DNA of 39,210 bases. It comes from Shewanella sp. SR44-3. Lineage in GTDB: Bacteria > Pseudomonadota > Gammaproteobacteria > Enterobacterales > Shewanellaceae. Positions 16,367 through 24,774 of this stretch are shown here, one piece after another (the stretch's first letter is position 1; the number at the start of each line of letters is the position of its first letter). The notes under the pieces are model-generated. The model had not been told where the DNA came from, searched no databases, and was given only the letters and a program-made list of their open reading frames with translations. Both the position numbers and the translations under genes were made by a program. The stretch is taken from NCBI RefSeq assembly GCF_014163735.1, contig NZ_JACJDV010000033.1:1-39210 (forward strand), in the 5' to 3' direction.

Positions 16367-18472
16367 TTATCGGTTTCTTGATGTACGCAATACTTCTGGC
16401 AGCACTCGAATACGGCGCATTACGTTTGCTAGGTGTACCCTGTCGGTTACGGCAATGCGTAAGTTAATCATATAAACACGGCCATCCCGTTCTTCGGTGC
16501 TGAGGTTATGAATGTTAGAACCTGTGGCGGCAATAATAGACGTTATTTTAGCCAATGCACCTTGATGGTTAACAATTTCAACCCGTAAATTGGCCTGATA
16601 TTCAACCGCATCAACATTATCCCACTGTACTGGAATATATTTATCTGGCTCACCTTGATAACCGCGAATATTGGCGCAGTTTTCCATGTGAACCACTAAT
16701 CCTTTGCCTGGGCTCACGTGGGCAATCACAGCATCCCCTGGAATTGGGCGACAACAGTTGGCGAAGGTAACTAGCATGCCTTCTGAACCACGAATTGGCA
16801 TTAAGTGGTTGTCTTTATTCTCAGTATGTTCAATAAGATCGCCTAATAGGCGTTGGGCAACCACTATGCTCATGGCGTTGCCAAGGCCAATATCAGCCAG
16901 TAATGAATCTAGGTCTTTGTGTTTAGTTTCACGGATCACTTTATCCAGCTGCTCTTGGGGGATACTCTCAAGCTTATTGACCCCTAAGGCGTGGTTGAGC
17001 AAGCGTTTACCTAACACTATGGCATTTGCCCCCTTCATGCTTTTCAGCACTTGACGTATTTTGCCTCTTGCTTTGCCTGTGACGACAAAATTAAGCCAAG
17101 CCGCATTAGGGCGGGCGCCTTTGGCGGTAATAATTTCTACCGTTTGGCCAGAAATTAAGGGCTGACTTAATGGGTAAGCTTGACGATTAACCCGAGCTCC
17201 GACACAGGTGTTACCCACATCGGTATGCACTTCATAGGCGAAATCTACTGCGGTAGCATTAACCGGTAATTCTAAAATGCGGCCTTCAGGAGTGAACACG
17301 TATATTTCTTCTGGGAAGAGTTCAGTTTTAACGTTTTCAACGAATTCGAACGAGCTACTGGCACTTTGTTGCAGTTCGAGCAAACTTTGCATCCACTTAC
17401 GTGCGCGTACCTGGGTGGTACTTTGTGCCGATGCTGAAGTGCCATTTTTATACATCCAGTGAGCCGCGACCCCTTTGTCTGCCATTTGATCCATGTCTTC
17501 GGTACGAATTTGCACTTCAACAGGAACAGCGTGAGGACCAAATAAGGAAGTATGTAGCGATTGATAACCGTTAGCCTTGGGAATGGCGATATAGTCTTTA
17601 AAGCGCCCGGGCCTTGGTTTATACAAGCCGTGCATGGCGCCTAAAACGCGATAACAGGTGTCTATACTGTCGACGACGACCCTAAAGGCGTAGATATCCA
17701 TGACTTCTTGAAATTGAAGCTCTTTACTGCGCATTTTACGGTAAATGGCGTAGAGATTTTTCTCACGGCCTTTAACAGTACATTTAATGCCAGTGTCATC
17801 TAAGCGCGCTTCTATAGCGCCTTCTATGGTGTTAATTAATTCTTTGCGATTACCACGAGCAGCCTTAACCACTTCTTTTATTACCCGGTAACGCATAGGG
17901 TAATAGGCTTGAAAACCTAAGTCTTCCAGCTCAATTTTAATATTGTGGATACCGAGTCGATTGGCAATCGGAGCGTAAATTTCTAAAGTTTCTCGAGCAA
18001 TCCGGCGACGCTTATCTGGCCTTAAAGCACCTAGTGTCCGCATATTGTGGGTGCGGTCGGCAAGCTTAATTAAGATGACTCGGATATCTTGAGTCATGGC
18101 CATCATCATCTTGCGAAAGTTTTCGGCTTGGGCTTCTTTCTTGTCGCGGAATTTGATTTTATCGAGTTTAGAAACCCCTTCAACCAGTTCAGCTACAGTT
18201 AAACCAAATAACTCAGTGAGTTCTTCTTTGGTTACTGGGGTATCTTCAATGGTGTCGTGGAGCAGGGCGGCCATCAAGGACTCATGATCGAGACGCATGT
18301 CAGCCAAGATGCGGGCAACCGCAACCGGATGGGTAATATAAGGTTCGCCACTTGTGCGCATTTGCCCTTCATGGGCATCACGCGCAACTATATAAGCCTG
18401 CTTGAGTAATTCTACCTGTTCAGGCTCTAAATAGCCGGAAGCAGATTCCTTAAGACCTTCAAACAGATACAA
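16367..18472 (-). CDS. spoT: Bifunctional (p)ppGpp synthetase/hydrolase SpoT
   Basis: A 701-residue RSH protein: HD hydrolase domain (about 20-180, H72-D73 in LLHDTIEDTP), synthetase domain (about 195-350, with RFKDYIAIPKANGYQSLHT), TGS domain (about 385-445), helical and Cys-containing zinc-type region (TFANCCRP near 570), and C-terminal ACT domain (about 625-701). It makes and breaks (p)ppGpp to set growth rate under starvation. The start is TTG with GGAG seven bases upstream, the same unusual start codon as in E. coli spoT. It lies 27 bases after rpoZ and before ridA, all probably one operon from the gmk promoter. The length equals that of E. coli SpoT (702). Confidence 0.96.
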   Translation of the reverse strand: MYLFEGLKESASGYLEPEQVELLKQAYIVARDAHEGQMRTSGEPYITHPVAVARILADMRLDHESLMAALLHDTIEDTPVTKEELTELFGLTVAELVEGVSKLDKIKFRDKKEAQAENFRKMMMAMTQDIRVILIKLADRTHNMRTLGALRPDKRRRIARETLEIYAPIANRLGIHNIKIELEDLGFQAYYPMRYRVIKEVVKAARGNRKELINTIEGAIEARLDDTGIKCTVKGREKNLYAIYRKMRSKELQFQEVMDIYAFRVVVDSIDTCYRVLGAMHGLYKPRPGRFKDYIAIPKANGYQSLHTSLFGPHAVPVEVQIRTEDMDQMADKGVAAHWMYKNGTSASAQSTTQVRARKWMQSLLELQQSASSSFEFVENVKTELFPEEIYVFTPEGRILELPVNATAVDFAYEVHTDVGNTCVGARVNRQAYPLSQPLISGQTVEIITAKGARPNAAWLNFVVTGKARGKIRQVLKSMKGANAIVLGKRLLNHALGVNKLESIPQEQLDKVIRETKHKDLDSLLADIGLGNAMSIVVAQRLLGDLIEHTENKDNHLMPIRGSEGMLVTFANCCRPIPGDAVIAHVSPGKGLVVHMENCANIRGYQGEPDKYIPVQWDNVDAVEYQANLRVEIVNHQGALAKITSIIAATGSNIHNLSTEERDGRVYMINLRIAVTDRVHLANVMRRIRVLPEVLRTSRNR

Positions 18473-18499
18473 GTGGCGTCTCCAATTACATAATGGACC

Positions 18500-18778
18500 T
18501 TAAAGTGTGCGACCTTCAGCGATAGCTGATACAGCTGCAACTTCAGCTGCTTCACGTTCACGCACAGTTTGACGCTCATCGGCGTCCAATGTGGTTGCAT
18601 TGACTAGACCTAATTCGATTTCACGAAGTGCGATAACCGTTGGTTTATCGTTCATTTCATCAACCATAGGGTCTTTGCCTTGCACAGCGATCTGACGTGC
18701 GCGACGGGCAGCAACCAAAATCATATCAAAACGGTTGCCGATTTGGTCTACGGCGTCTTCTACAGTTACGCGAGCCAT
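18500..18778 (-). CDS. rpoZ: RNA polymerase omega subunit
   Basis: A 92-residue omega subunit (E. coli has 91), beginning [20 protein letters not shown] and containing the conserved ARRARQI and [11 protein letters not shown] segments. It binds beta-prime, helps assemble RNA polymerase, and forms one ppGpp-binding site with it, which fits its place next to spoT. The open frame continues upstream to 18895 into gmk, but GGAG eight bases before ATG 18778 and the conserved N-terminus fix the start. It lies 61 bases after gmk. Confidence 0.97.
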   Translation of the reverse strand: MARVTVEDAVDQIGNRFDMILVAARRARQIAVQGKDPMVDEMNDKPTVIALREIELGLVNATTLDADERQTVREREAAEVAAVSAIAEGRTL

Positions 18779-18839
18779 GTGTGAAACTCCAGTGTTATCT
18801 AATAAGGAAAAAATGACGCAAAATTGTACACTATGACAG

Positions 18840-19463
18840 TTAGTCTGCCAACAGATCGACAAGCATATCATTGTGAGTATGGAATTGACTAGCACAGGTT
18901 AATCTTTGACTGAAAATGATGCTTTTCAAATCCGCCAATGCCTGTTCAAAATTATCATTAACTATTACAAAATCATATTCATTGTAGTGTGACATTTCAG
19001 ATACAGCTTGTGCCATACGTGAAGCTATAACTTCACTGCTGTCTTGACCGCGGCCAGTAAGGCGGCGCTCTAACTCAGCTTTAGAAGGGGGCAAAATAAA
19101 TACCCCAATGGCTTCGGGCATAATTTTTTTTACTTGCTCGGCGCCTTGCCAATCTATATCTAAAAATACATCAACGCCTTGGCGTAAGGTATTTTCGATA
19201 ACTTGGCGCGATGTGCCGTAAAAATTACCGAACACTTCGGCTGATTCAAAAAAAGCGTTTTCAGCAATTAATGCCTTAAATTGCTCAACCGAGACAAAAT
19301 GATAATGCTGACCATCCACTTCACCTGGGCGTGGTGCGCGGGTGGTGTGTGACACTGAAACTTGCATATCTTGTGGTTTATCTTTTAATAGCGCTGTGAT
19401 TAAAGAAGATTTACCTGCACCGCTAGGGGCCGACACAATAAAAAGATTTCCACGAGCGCTCAT
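18840..19463 (-). CDS. gmk: Guanylate kinase
   Basis: A 207-residue cytosolic kinase converting GMP to GDP with ATP. P-loop [10 protein letters not shown] (11-20), the GMP-binding [11 protein letters not shown] and HYHFVS segments, and the FLDIDWQGA Walker-B-like stretch are all present. It is the same length as E. coli Gmk. It heads the gmk-rpoZ-spoT-ridA operon, joining GTP supply with ppGpp metabolism, since ppGpp inhibits many guanylate kinases. Confidence 0.96.
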   Translation of the reverse strand: MSARGNLFIVSAPSGAGKSSLITALLKDKPQDMQVSVSHTTRAPRPGEVDGQHYHFVSVEQFKALIAENAFFESAEVFGNFYGTSRQVIENTLRQGVDVFLDIDWQGAEQVKKIMPEAIGVFILPPSKAELERRLTGRGQDSSEVIASRMAQAVSEMSHYNEYDFVIVNDNFEQALADLKSIIFSQRLTCASQFHTHNDMLVDLLAD

Positions 19464-19496
19464 ATTTCAGTATCCAAAGGTCTATTGCAAAGCGGC

Positions 19497-19502
19497 ATTA
19501 TA
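19497..19502 (-). promoter_or_regulatory. -10 element of the gmk operon promoter
   Basis: Perfect TATAAT on the minus strand 34 bases before the gmk ATG, giving a start near 19490. No good -35 hexamer is visible at 16-18 bases, so an activator or weak promoter is possible. The 19503-19701 remainder shows no gene. Confidence 0.4.
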
Positions 19503-19701
19503 CTCCAGTGATTGACCCTTATGCTAGCTTGGGCTGGTCAAGCTGTGTTGGTGTTAGGGACATGATTAGAGTAAATGCTTAGCTGGTGGTTATTTATGGG
19601 TAGATATATTTACCGCAAACCTAGGCTAGACGCTGACAATTGGTCAGAAATTCGGTACGCTGCTGCATGTTTGTCGATTTGTGCATAACTAGGATTATTC
19701 T

Positions 19702-21123
19702 GTGCTGTTAAAAACCCTCCTGTGTCGCCAAGGGCGAGACAATGCGCTACGTATTATGGCGATCAATACCGCTTGTTATATTGCCTTGAGTCTTATTGGT
19801 ATTTTATTCCCTAATACTCTGATTATTCTATTTTTTAGTTTATTGCTATTCCCTCTTGTCATCTTGTCGGCTAAGCGGCGGATGTACGATAGTGGTAAAA
19901 AATTAGGCTTTGCTTGGCTTATTTGCGTGCCTTTATTAGGGTTTGGTTTAAGTCTGTATTTTGCTGCGCCTTTTGGGGTACTGGCAGGGTTATTCTTTTT
20001 TGGTTTGGCAAGTTCAGCATATTTAGCTTTTTTGCCTAGCGTCGATAAATCGGTCAAACCTTATGTGCAGGGTTACATAGGTCCCCATGTGACGATTGAA
20101 GCCAAACTCGGAGAGGTTAAATTTCGTCAAGAGCCGACGTTACGGGCAGATCAGGCCGCAGCTACGGAACGGGATGGGGTTATTGATACTGACTGGCAAT
20201 TAGCTGATGCTAAGCAAGAGGCATTTAGTGCTAATTTAAGCACTCATCAGCAAAAAATGGCGCCGTCAAGGCAACACACTATCCAGCCGATTCAAGCCAA
20301 ATTAACCCCAAGGGATGACGTTGACAAAGCGTCAGTCGATCATGCTTCCACTACAGGGTTTACAGCGAATACCTACGATATCAGCTTGGGTGAGCAGGAT
20401 GCGGATGAAATTGATTTTGGTCTTGAGTCTAATAAGAACTCAGATCAAGACTCTGACAACCGTTCGGACAATAAGTCTGCTAAAGCATCGACTGCATTTG
20501 CTGATGACAGATTAAGCGGCGACCGCTGGCAGGTAGACCAAGCAGCGCTTAAGTCAGGCTCAATTACTGAGTTATTGAAAACCTGGCTTATTTGGGCTGA
20601 TGAACACAGAAAACCTTTACTATTAGGCGCTAAAATCACCGCAGGTGTTTCAGCTGCAGTATTAATTGGTTATGCCATTGCTGCGTTAGTCAGTTTTGTT
20701 AGTGGCTTAAGTAATGCAGATGAACCTGAGTCCTTTACTGCACCAGCACAAGTGGCCGTGGAAGTATCAAAAGTGACTTTCCCTGATGGTTTTGAGTTGG
20801 TGCTGTATGATGACATATTGGCATTTAGATGGCTGGGAGATGATGCCGAGCCCCATGATTTGTGGCGCCTAGATACGGCTAAAGGTGACAAGCGTTGCAG
20901 TGAGCTGACGTTTAATAATGGCAGCAAGTATCGCCCGTTACAGGTGAGTCTCCTTAGCGATAGCGCCACAGAAGCGAAGTTCTCACCATTAGATACACAA
21001 GGCATTATCAATGATATCGCCCTTAGAGGGAGCGTGAAACTCTGTGGTTACAATTTTAGCCTCACAGGTAGCCAATCTGCTTTGGGCAAAAATAGCCGCT
21101 TCTCTGATTTTTTGAGTTATTAG
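19702..21123 (+). CDS. Uncharacterised membrane protein, DUF805-like N-terminus
   Basis: I do not recognise this 473-residue protein as a named family. Its N-terminus has four hydrophobic helices (within about 17-112) with an RRMYDSGKK sequence between helices 2 and 3 that recalls the R-x-H-D-x-G signature of DUF805 membrane proteins. A long acidic, Asp/Ser/Asn-rich, probably unfolded linker follows (about 125-300, with DQDSDNRSDNKSAKAS). Then comes a further helix (about 308-332) and a ~135-residue C-terminal globular part holding two cysteines (in DKRCSELTF and VKLCGYNFS) that could form a disulfide if it lies in the periplasm. GTG start with AGGA seven bases upstream. It precedes a sugar kinase by 77 bases, with a hairpin in between. 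The function is unknown. Confidence 0.7.
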   Translation: MLLKTLLCRQGRDNALRIMAINTACYIALSLIGILFPNTLIILFFSLLLFPLVILSAKRRMYDSGKKLGFAWLICVPLLGFGLSLYFAAPFGVLAGLFFFGLASSAYLAFLPSVDKSVKPYVQGYIGPHVTIEAKLGEVKFRQEPTLRADQAAATERDGVIDTDWQLADAKQEAFSANLSTHQQKMAPSRQHTIQPIQAKLTPRDDVDKASVDHASTTGFTANTYDISLGEQDADEIDFGLESNKNSDQDSDNRSDNKSAKASTAFADDRLSGDRWQVDQAALKSGSITELLKTWLIWADEHRKPLLLGAKITAGVSAAVLIGYAIAALVSFVSGLSNADEPESFTAPAQVAVEVSKVTFPDGFELVLYDDILAFRWLGDDAEPHDLWRLDTAKGDKRCSELTFNNGSKYRPLQVSLLSDSATEAKFSPLDTQGIINDIALRGSVKLCGYNFSLTGSQSALGKNSRFSDFLSY

Positions 21124-21132
21124 GCGACAATA

Positions 21133-21172
21133 AAGCTTCTAGGCAGTGACTTCAATTGCTGCTTAGAAGCTT
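21133..21172 (+). terminator. Hairpin between membrane-protein and kinase genes
   Basis: 14-bp stem (21133-21146 with 21159-21172) with one G-U pair and a 12-base loop, right after the stop codon. No T-run follows, so it may only attenuate transcription into the kinase gene. Confidence 0.42.
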
Positions 21173-21200
21173 GCAGACAAAAAATTGAGCTAAGGATTAA

Positions 21201-22379
21201 GTGAGATTTATGCCGGGAATGATCTTAGATAAATGTGAGTCAATATCACAACATCATTTAGCGGTAATTCAGCTGCAAATATTGCCTGAATATAGCCATT
21301 TGTTTCAGACTGGCATGAGTCTCGGCGGCAGTGTTTTTGAACCACAGACGGCAATTTCAGTTTCCCCTCTAGGCCAAGGCCTTATTAATAGCACTTATTT
21401 ATTGAGCTGCCCTTCTGGCAAGTTTGTGCTGCAACAAATCAATTGCCATGTTTTCCCCGCGCCTTGGACGCTCGTTAACAATTCAGCTTTAATAAGCCAT
21501 CACCTTCACCAGCAAGCTATCGTGGGACGCTACCAGTTAGCGGTTATTGAGCCTTTATTGACTAATAGCGGAGCGTTAGCCCTAGATCTCGGTGCTGATG
21601 GTTTTTGGCGTTTATTATCTTATGTGCCTAAAAGCATAACGCTTTCGCAGGTGGATAATGCCAGTATGGCTCAACAGGTGGGGGCAACCTTTGGCCATTT
21701 TGCAGCCAATATAACTGGAATTAACCCAAGCAGTATTGGTGTTGTGATTGATGATTTTTTAAATTTACCCAAACGGCTCACACAGTTACAACAAGCGGCG
21801 CAACAGGATCAGTATAATCGTCTGAGTGGCTGCAAAGCTTGGGTGGAGCTGGCGCTAGCTCAGCATGATTTAATGGCACAGCTTGCTAGCGTGGAGGCTA
21901 TGCTACCTCGCAGAATTTGTCATAATGACACTAAAATCAATAACATGTTGTTTAGCCAAGTTACACTAAAACCGCTCGCTGTGATTGACCTTGATACTTG
22001 TATGCCGGGTTATCTAATGTATGATTTTGGTGACATGGTGCGAGCTTTTTGTTCTCCTGTCGCTGAAGATTCCACCGAGCTAGCTAATATTCACGCGCGC
22101 CCAGAGCTCATCCTGGCTGCAGCCAAGGGTTATATTGATGCGCTAAAAGGTATCATGAGTGATGAGGAGGTTCTGAGTCTGTGGCTAGGAGTGAAGTTAA
22201 TGACTTTGATGTTAGCGAGCCGCTTCTTGAGCGATCATTTACAAGGGGATGCATACTTTGCCGTGGGTCATCCAAATCATAATCTGCAGCGCGCCATTAA
22301 CCAGTTTACGCTGTTTTTAAGCCTACAGACTCAAGATGCAGCCATGGAGCAAGCCTTTACTCAAATGAGCCAGTCTTAG
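21201..22379 (+). CDS. NahK-type sugar 1-kinase (aminoglycoside phosphotransferase fold)
   Basis: A 392-residue kinase of the APH/choline-kinase fold (PF01636). The catalytic loop is HNDTKINNMLF (H241, N242, D243) and the metal site is VIDLDTCMPGYLMYDFGD (D263, D265), the exact pattern of N-acetylhexosamine 1-kinase (NahK/LnpB) relatives. The later RFLSDHLQGDAYFAV and HNLQRAINQ stretches also fit. Such enzymes phosphorylate GlcNAc, GalNAc or related sugars at C1 using ATP, feeding a salvage route to UDP-sugars. GTG start with AAGGA six bases upstream. An MFS transporter follows within about 30-85 bases, so the two probably act on the same sugar. An N-terminal extension of about 45 residues precedes the usual kinase start. 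Confidence 0.82.
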   Translation: MRFMPGMILDKCESISQHHLAVIQLQILPEYSHLFQTGMSLGGSVFEPQTAISVSPLGQGLINSTYLLSCPSGKFVLQQINCHVFPAPWTLVNNSALISHHLHQQAIVGRYQLAVIEPLLTNSGALALDLGADGFWRLLSYVPKSITLSQVDNASMAQQVGATFGHFAANITGINPSSIGVVIDDFLNLPKRLTQLQQAAQQDQYNRLSGCKAWVELALAQHDLMAQLASVEAMLPRRICHNDTKINNMLFSQVTLKPLAVIDLDTCMPGYLMYDFGDMVRAFCSPVAEDSTELANIHARPELILAAAKGYIDALKGIMSDEEVLSLWLGVKLMTLMLASRFLSDHLQGDAYFAVGHPNHNLQRAINQFTLFLSLQTQDAAMEQAFTQMSQS

Positions 22380-22462
22380 TGACTGATTCATTTAGCAGAC
22401 GACATTGAGTGTCGACCATGCTTTTGAATATGAAAGAACAGCCAAGGAAAATAAGGAAGCCT

Positions 22463-23986
22463 ATGCCTTATCAAGGCGAGACGAGTCAAGTCAGTTCGAG
22501 TTCAGCTGAGATTAATCAAGCTGACAGCAAGCAAGAACGTCATAGTCAAGTGAACACCAACCCCAGTTGTCGCCGTAACAGAATGAGTTGGCTGCGAGGT
22601 ACCTTGCGCCGCTCTCAGCAAGAAGCGGCGGCATCATCAACGATGACAGCCACCAGTGATAACTTTTTTAATGCTTATGCTATTTCCTTAGGGGCAAGTT
22701 TAGGGCAAATGGGTTGGGTGGCGGGTTTACCGCAATTATTTGGCTCAATTGCTCAGTTGGTGTCGGTTTGGCTTGCGAGTCATTTCAGCCGCAAACAGTT
22801 TATTGTGGTGTGTGCTGTATTGCAGGCGTTAGTGGTGATGATGATGGGAGCGCTGGCCGCATGGGCACCCGATAATGCCGTGTGGTTATTTATTGCCTTA
22901 GCCGTAGGTTATCACGGTTTTATTAACCTTATTCAGCCCCATTGGCGCGCCTGGATGGGGAGCATAGTACCCCAGCGTCGTCGTGGGACATTTTTTGCGG
23001 CGCGCACCCGCTTGACAATGGCGGCATCCCTCAGTGTATTTATTTTAGGTGGCGGACTGCTGACATTAAGTGAGCACTGGGGCATGACTTGGCTGGGCTT
23101 TACCTTGCTGTTTTCTTTGGCTGCCATGGGGCGTTTTACGTCGGCATGGCTGTTATGGCAAATGCACGACCCTGACGACGGCGATAAAGATAAAGACATC
23201 GCTTTCGTGACCACCTTGAAGAATTTTAAACTGGCTTGGCAGGACAGCTGTTTTCGAAAATACAGCTTATTTGTCGCCAGTATGCAGGGTATGGTGGCGA
23301 TTTCTGCGCCCTATTTTGCCGTATACATGTTGGAAGTGCTGCATTTTAGTTACTTAGAGTTTGTCATTGTCAGCGTAGCGTCCATTATTACGCAATTTAT
23401 TAGCCTGAGATTTTGGGGGCGTTTTAGTGATAAATTTGGCAATCGCTATGTGATGGTGTTCACCAGCTGCCTTATCCCTAGTCTGCCTTTGCTATGGTTA
23501 TTTTCAGCCGATTACGGCTACATTTTGCTTATTCAAGCCCTGTCAGGGCTCGCTTGGAGTGGCTTTACTTTAAGCACTGCCAACTATTTATATGATATCA
23601 GGCCGCATAAGTCAGATTTTGCAACCTATGCCGCACTGCAGGCCGCGCTAGGCGCAGCTTGTGTCTTTATTGGTGCCTTGGCGGGAGGAGCTATCAGTGC
23701 GTCATCTGCTGAGTTGTTGCAGTGGTTCAATCAAGATGAGTCACTCATAGGCCCAATTTTTACCGTGTTTGTGGTCTCAACGTTACTGCGAAGTGTGGTC
23801 AGTTACTGGTTTTTACCTAAGCTTGATGAGCCTAAAGTGCGTCCACGGCCTGAATTGCTTAAATTGATATTCCGTATTGGTCGCTTTAATGCCATCACTG
23901 GCATGAGTTTAGATTGGCTCTCGGTCGTGAAAGATAATGATAAAAAGTCAAAAAAAGACCCACATCCACCACAAGATACCCAGTAG
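22463..23986 (+). CDS. Major facilitator superfamily transporter
   Basis: A 508-residue inner-membrane transporter with about 12 helices. A hydrophilic Ser/Gln-rich N-terminal segment of ~60 residues precedes helix 1, and the long cytoplasmic loop after helix 6 contains a DPDDGDKDKD stretch. RFWGRFSDKFGNRYVM between helices 8 and 9 is the MFS G-x-x-S-D-x-x-G-R-x motif, and SHFSRKQF is its weaker N-half copy. I chose ATG 22463 because AAGGA lies 5 bases before it; GTG 22409 has none. It follows the NahK-like kinase closely, so it may carry the kinase's sugar, or the two may be only neighbours. The basic C-tail (KKSKKDPHPP) is short. Confidence 0.82.
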   Translation: MPYQGETSQVSSSSAEINQADSKQERHSQVNTNPSCRRNRMSWLRGTLRRSQQEAAASSTMTATSDNFFNAYAISLGASLGQMGWVAGLPQLFGSIAQLVSVWLASHFSRKQFIVVCAVLQALVVMMMGALAAWAPDNAVWLFIALAVGYHGFINLIQPHWRAWMGSIVPQRRRGTFFAARTRLTMAASLSVFILGGGLLTLSEHWGMTWLGFTLLFSLAAMGRFTSAWLLWQMHDPDDGDKDKDIAFVTTLKNFKLAWQDSCFRKYSLFVASMQGMVAISAPYFAVYMLEVLHFSYLEFVIVSVASIITQFISLRFWGRFSDKFGNRYVMVFTSCLIPSLPLLWLFSADYGYILLIQALSGLAWSGFTLSTANYLYDIRPHKSDFATYAALQAALGAACVFIGALAGGAISASSAELLQWFNQDESLIGPIFTVFVVSTLLRSVVSYWFLPKLDEPKVRPRPELLKLIFRIGRFNAITGMSLDWLSVVKDNDKKSKKDPHPPQDTQ

Positions 23987-24060
23987 TTATTCCATGGTTA
24001 TCGAGTCGTTATTTAGAATTTTTTTCGCACAGTCGTGACTCAGAAATAAAAGAGAGATGT

Positions 24061-24741
24061 ATGAATTTACCTTATAAATGGATTTTGTTTGACGCCGACG
24101 ATACCTTGTTCAGTTTTGATGCCTTTGCTGGTTTAAAGCAAATGTTTTCAGGTTTTGAATTTGATTTTAGTCTTGATGATTTTAGCTTTTACCAGACGAT
24201 TAATAAGCCGTTATGGATTGATTATCAGGATGGAAAAATCAGCGCTAAAGAATTGCAAAATAACCGCTTTATTCCTTGGGCTGAACAATTAAAGGTTGAT
24301 ACTTCAACCCTTAACAGCGCATTTTTAAATGCCATGGCAGATATTTGCAAGCCGCTTCCTGGTGCCCGAGAGTTAGTCGATGGCTTAACCGGTAAAGCTA
24401 ACCTAGGCATAATTACTAATGGCTTTACTGAGCTTCAACAAATACGCTTAGAACGAACCGGTTTCAGCGGCGCATTTTCACCTGTAGTGATCTCAGAGCA
24501 AATTGGCCAGGCCAAGCCCCATGTAAGCATCTTTGAACATGCGTTTTCTTTAATGGGGGGTCCTAGAAAACAAGATATTTTGATGGTGGGAGATAATCTA
24601 CATTCAGATATCTTAGGCGGTATCAATGCTGGTATTGATACCTGTTGGTTAAATCATCATGGCGCAGAGACAAGTCAGGGTATAACCCCAAATTATCAAG
24701 TCGCCTCACTCGCTGAACTTAAAACGCTGCTTTTAGGTTAA
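24061..24741 (+). CDS. yjjG: Pyrimidine 5'-nucleotidase YjjG (HAD family)
   Basis: A 226-residue HAD phosphatase closely similar to E. coli YjjG: FDADDTLFSFDAF (nucleophile D11 and D13), NKPLWIDYQDG, ITNGFTELQQIRLERTG, the QAKP lysine and the VGDNLHSDILGGINAG acid motif. It removes phosphate from dUMP, dTMP and UMP, and in E. coli it protects against non-canonical pyrimidine nucleotides. A GAGAGATGT purine stretch lies before the ATG. It is downstream of the MFS gene by 74 bases and converges with the hybrid sensor with only 33 bases between stops, without a visible terminator. Confidence 0.93.
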   Translation: MNLPYKWILFDADDTLFSFDAFAGLKQMFSGFEFDFSLDDFSFYQTINKPLWIDYQDGKISAKELQNNRFIPWAEQLKVDTSTLNSAFLNAMADICKPLPGARELVDGLTGKANLGIITNGFTELQQIRLERTGFSGAFSPVVISEQIGQAKPHVSIFEHAFSLMGGPRKQDILMVGDNLHSDILGGINAGIDTCWLNHHGAETSQGITPNYQVASLAELKTLLLG

Positions 24742-24774
24742 TCCGCAACACATTTTCAGGCTGTCTAGTTGGCA

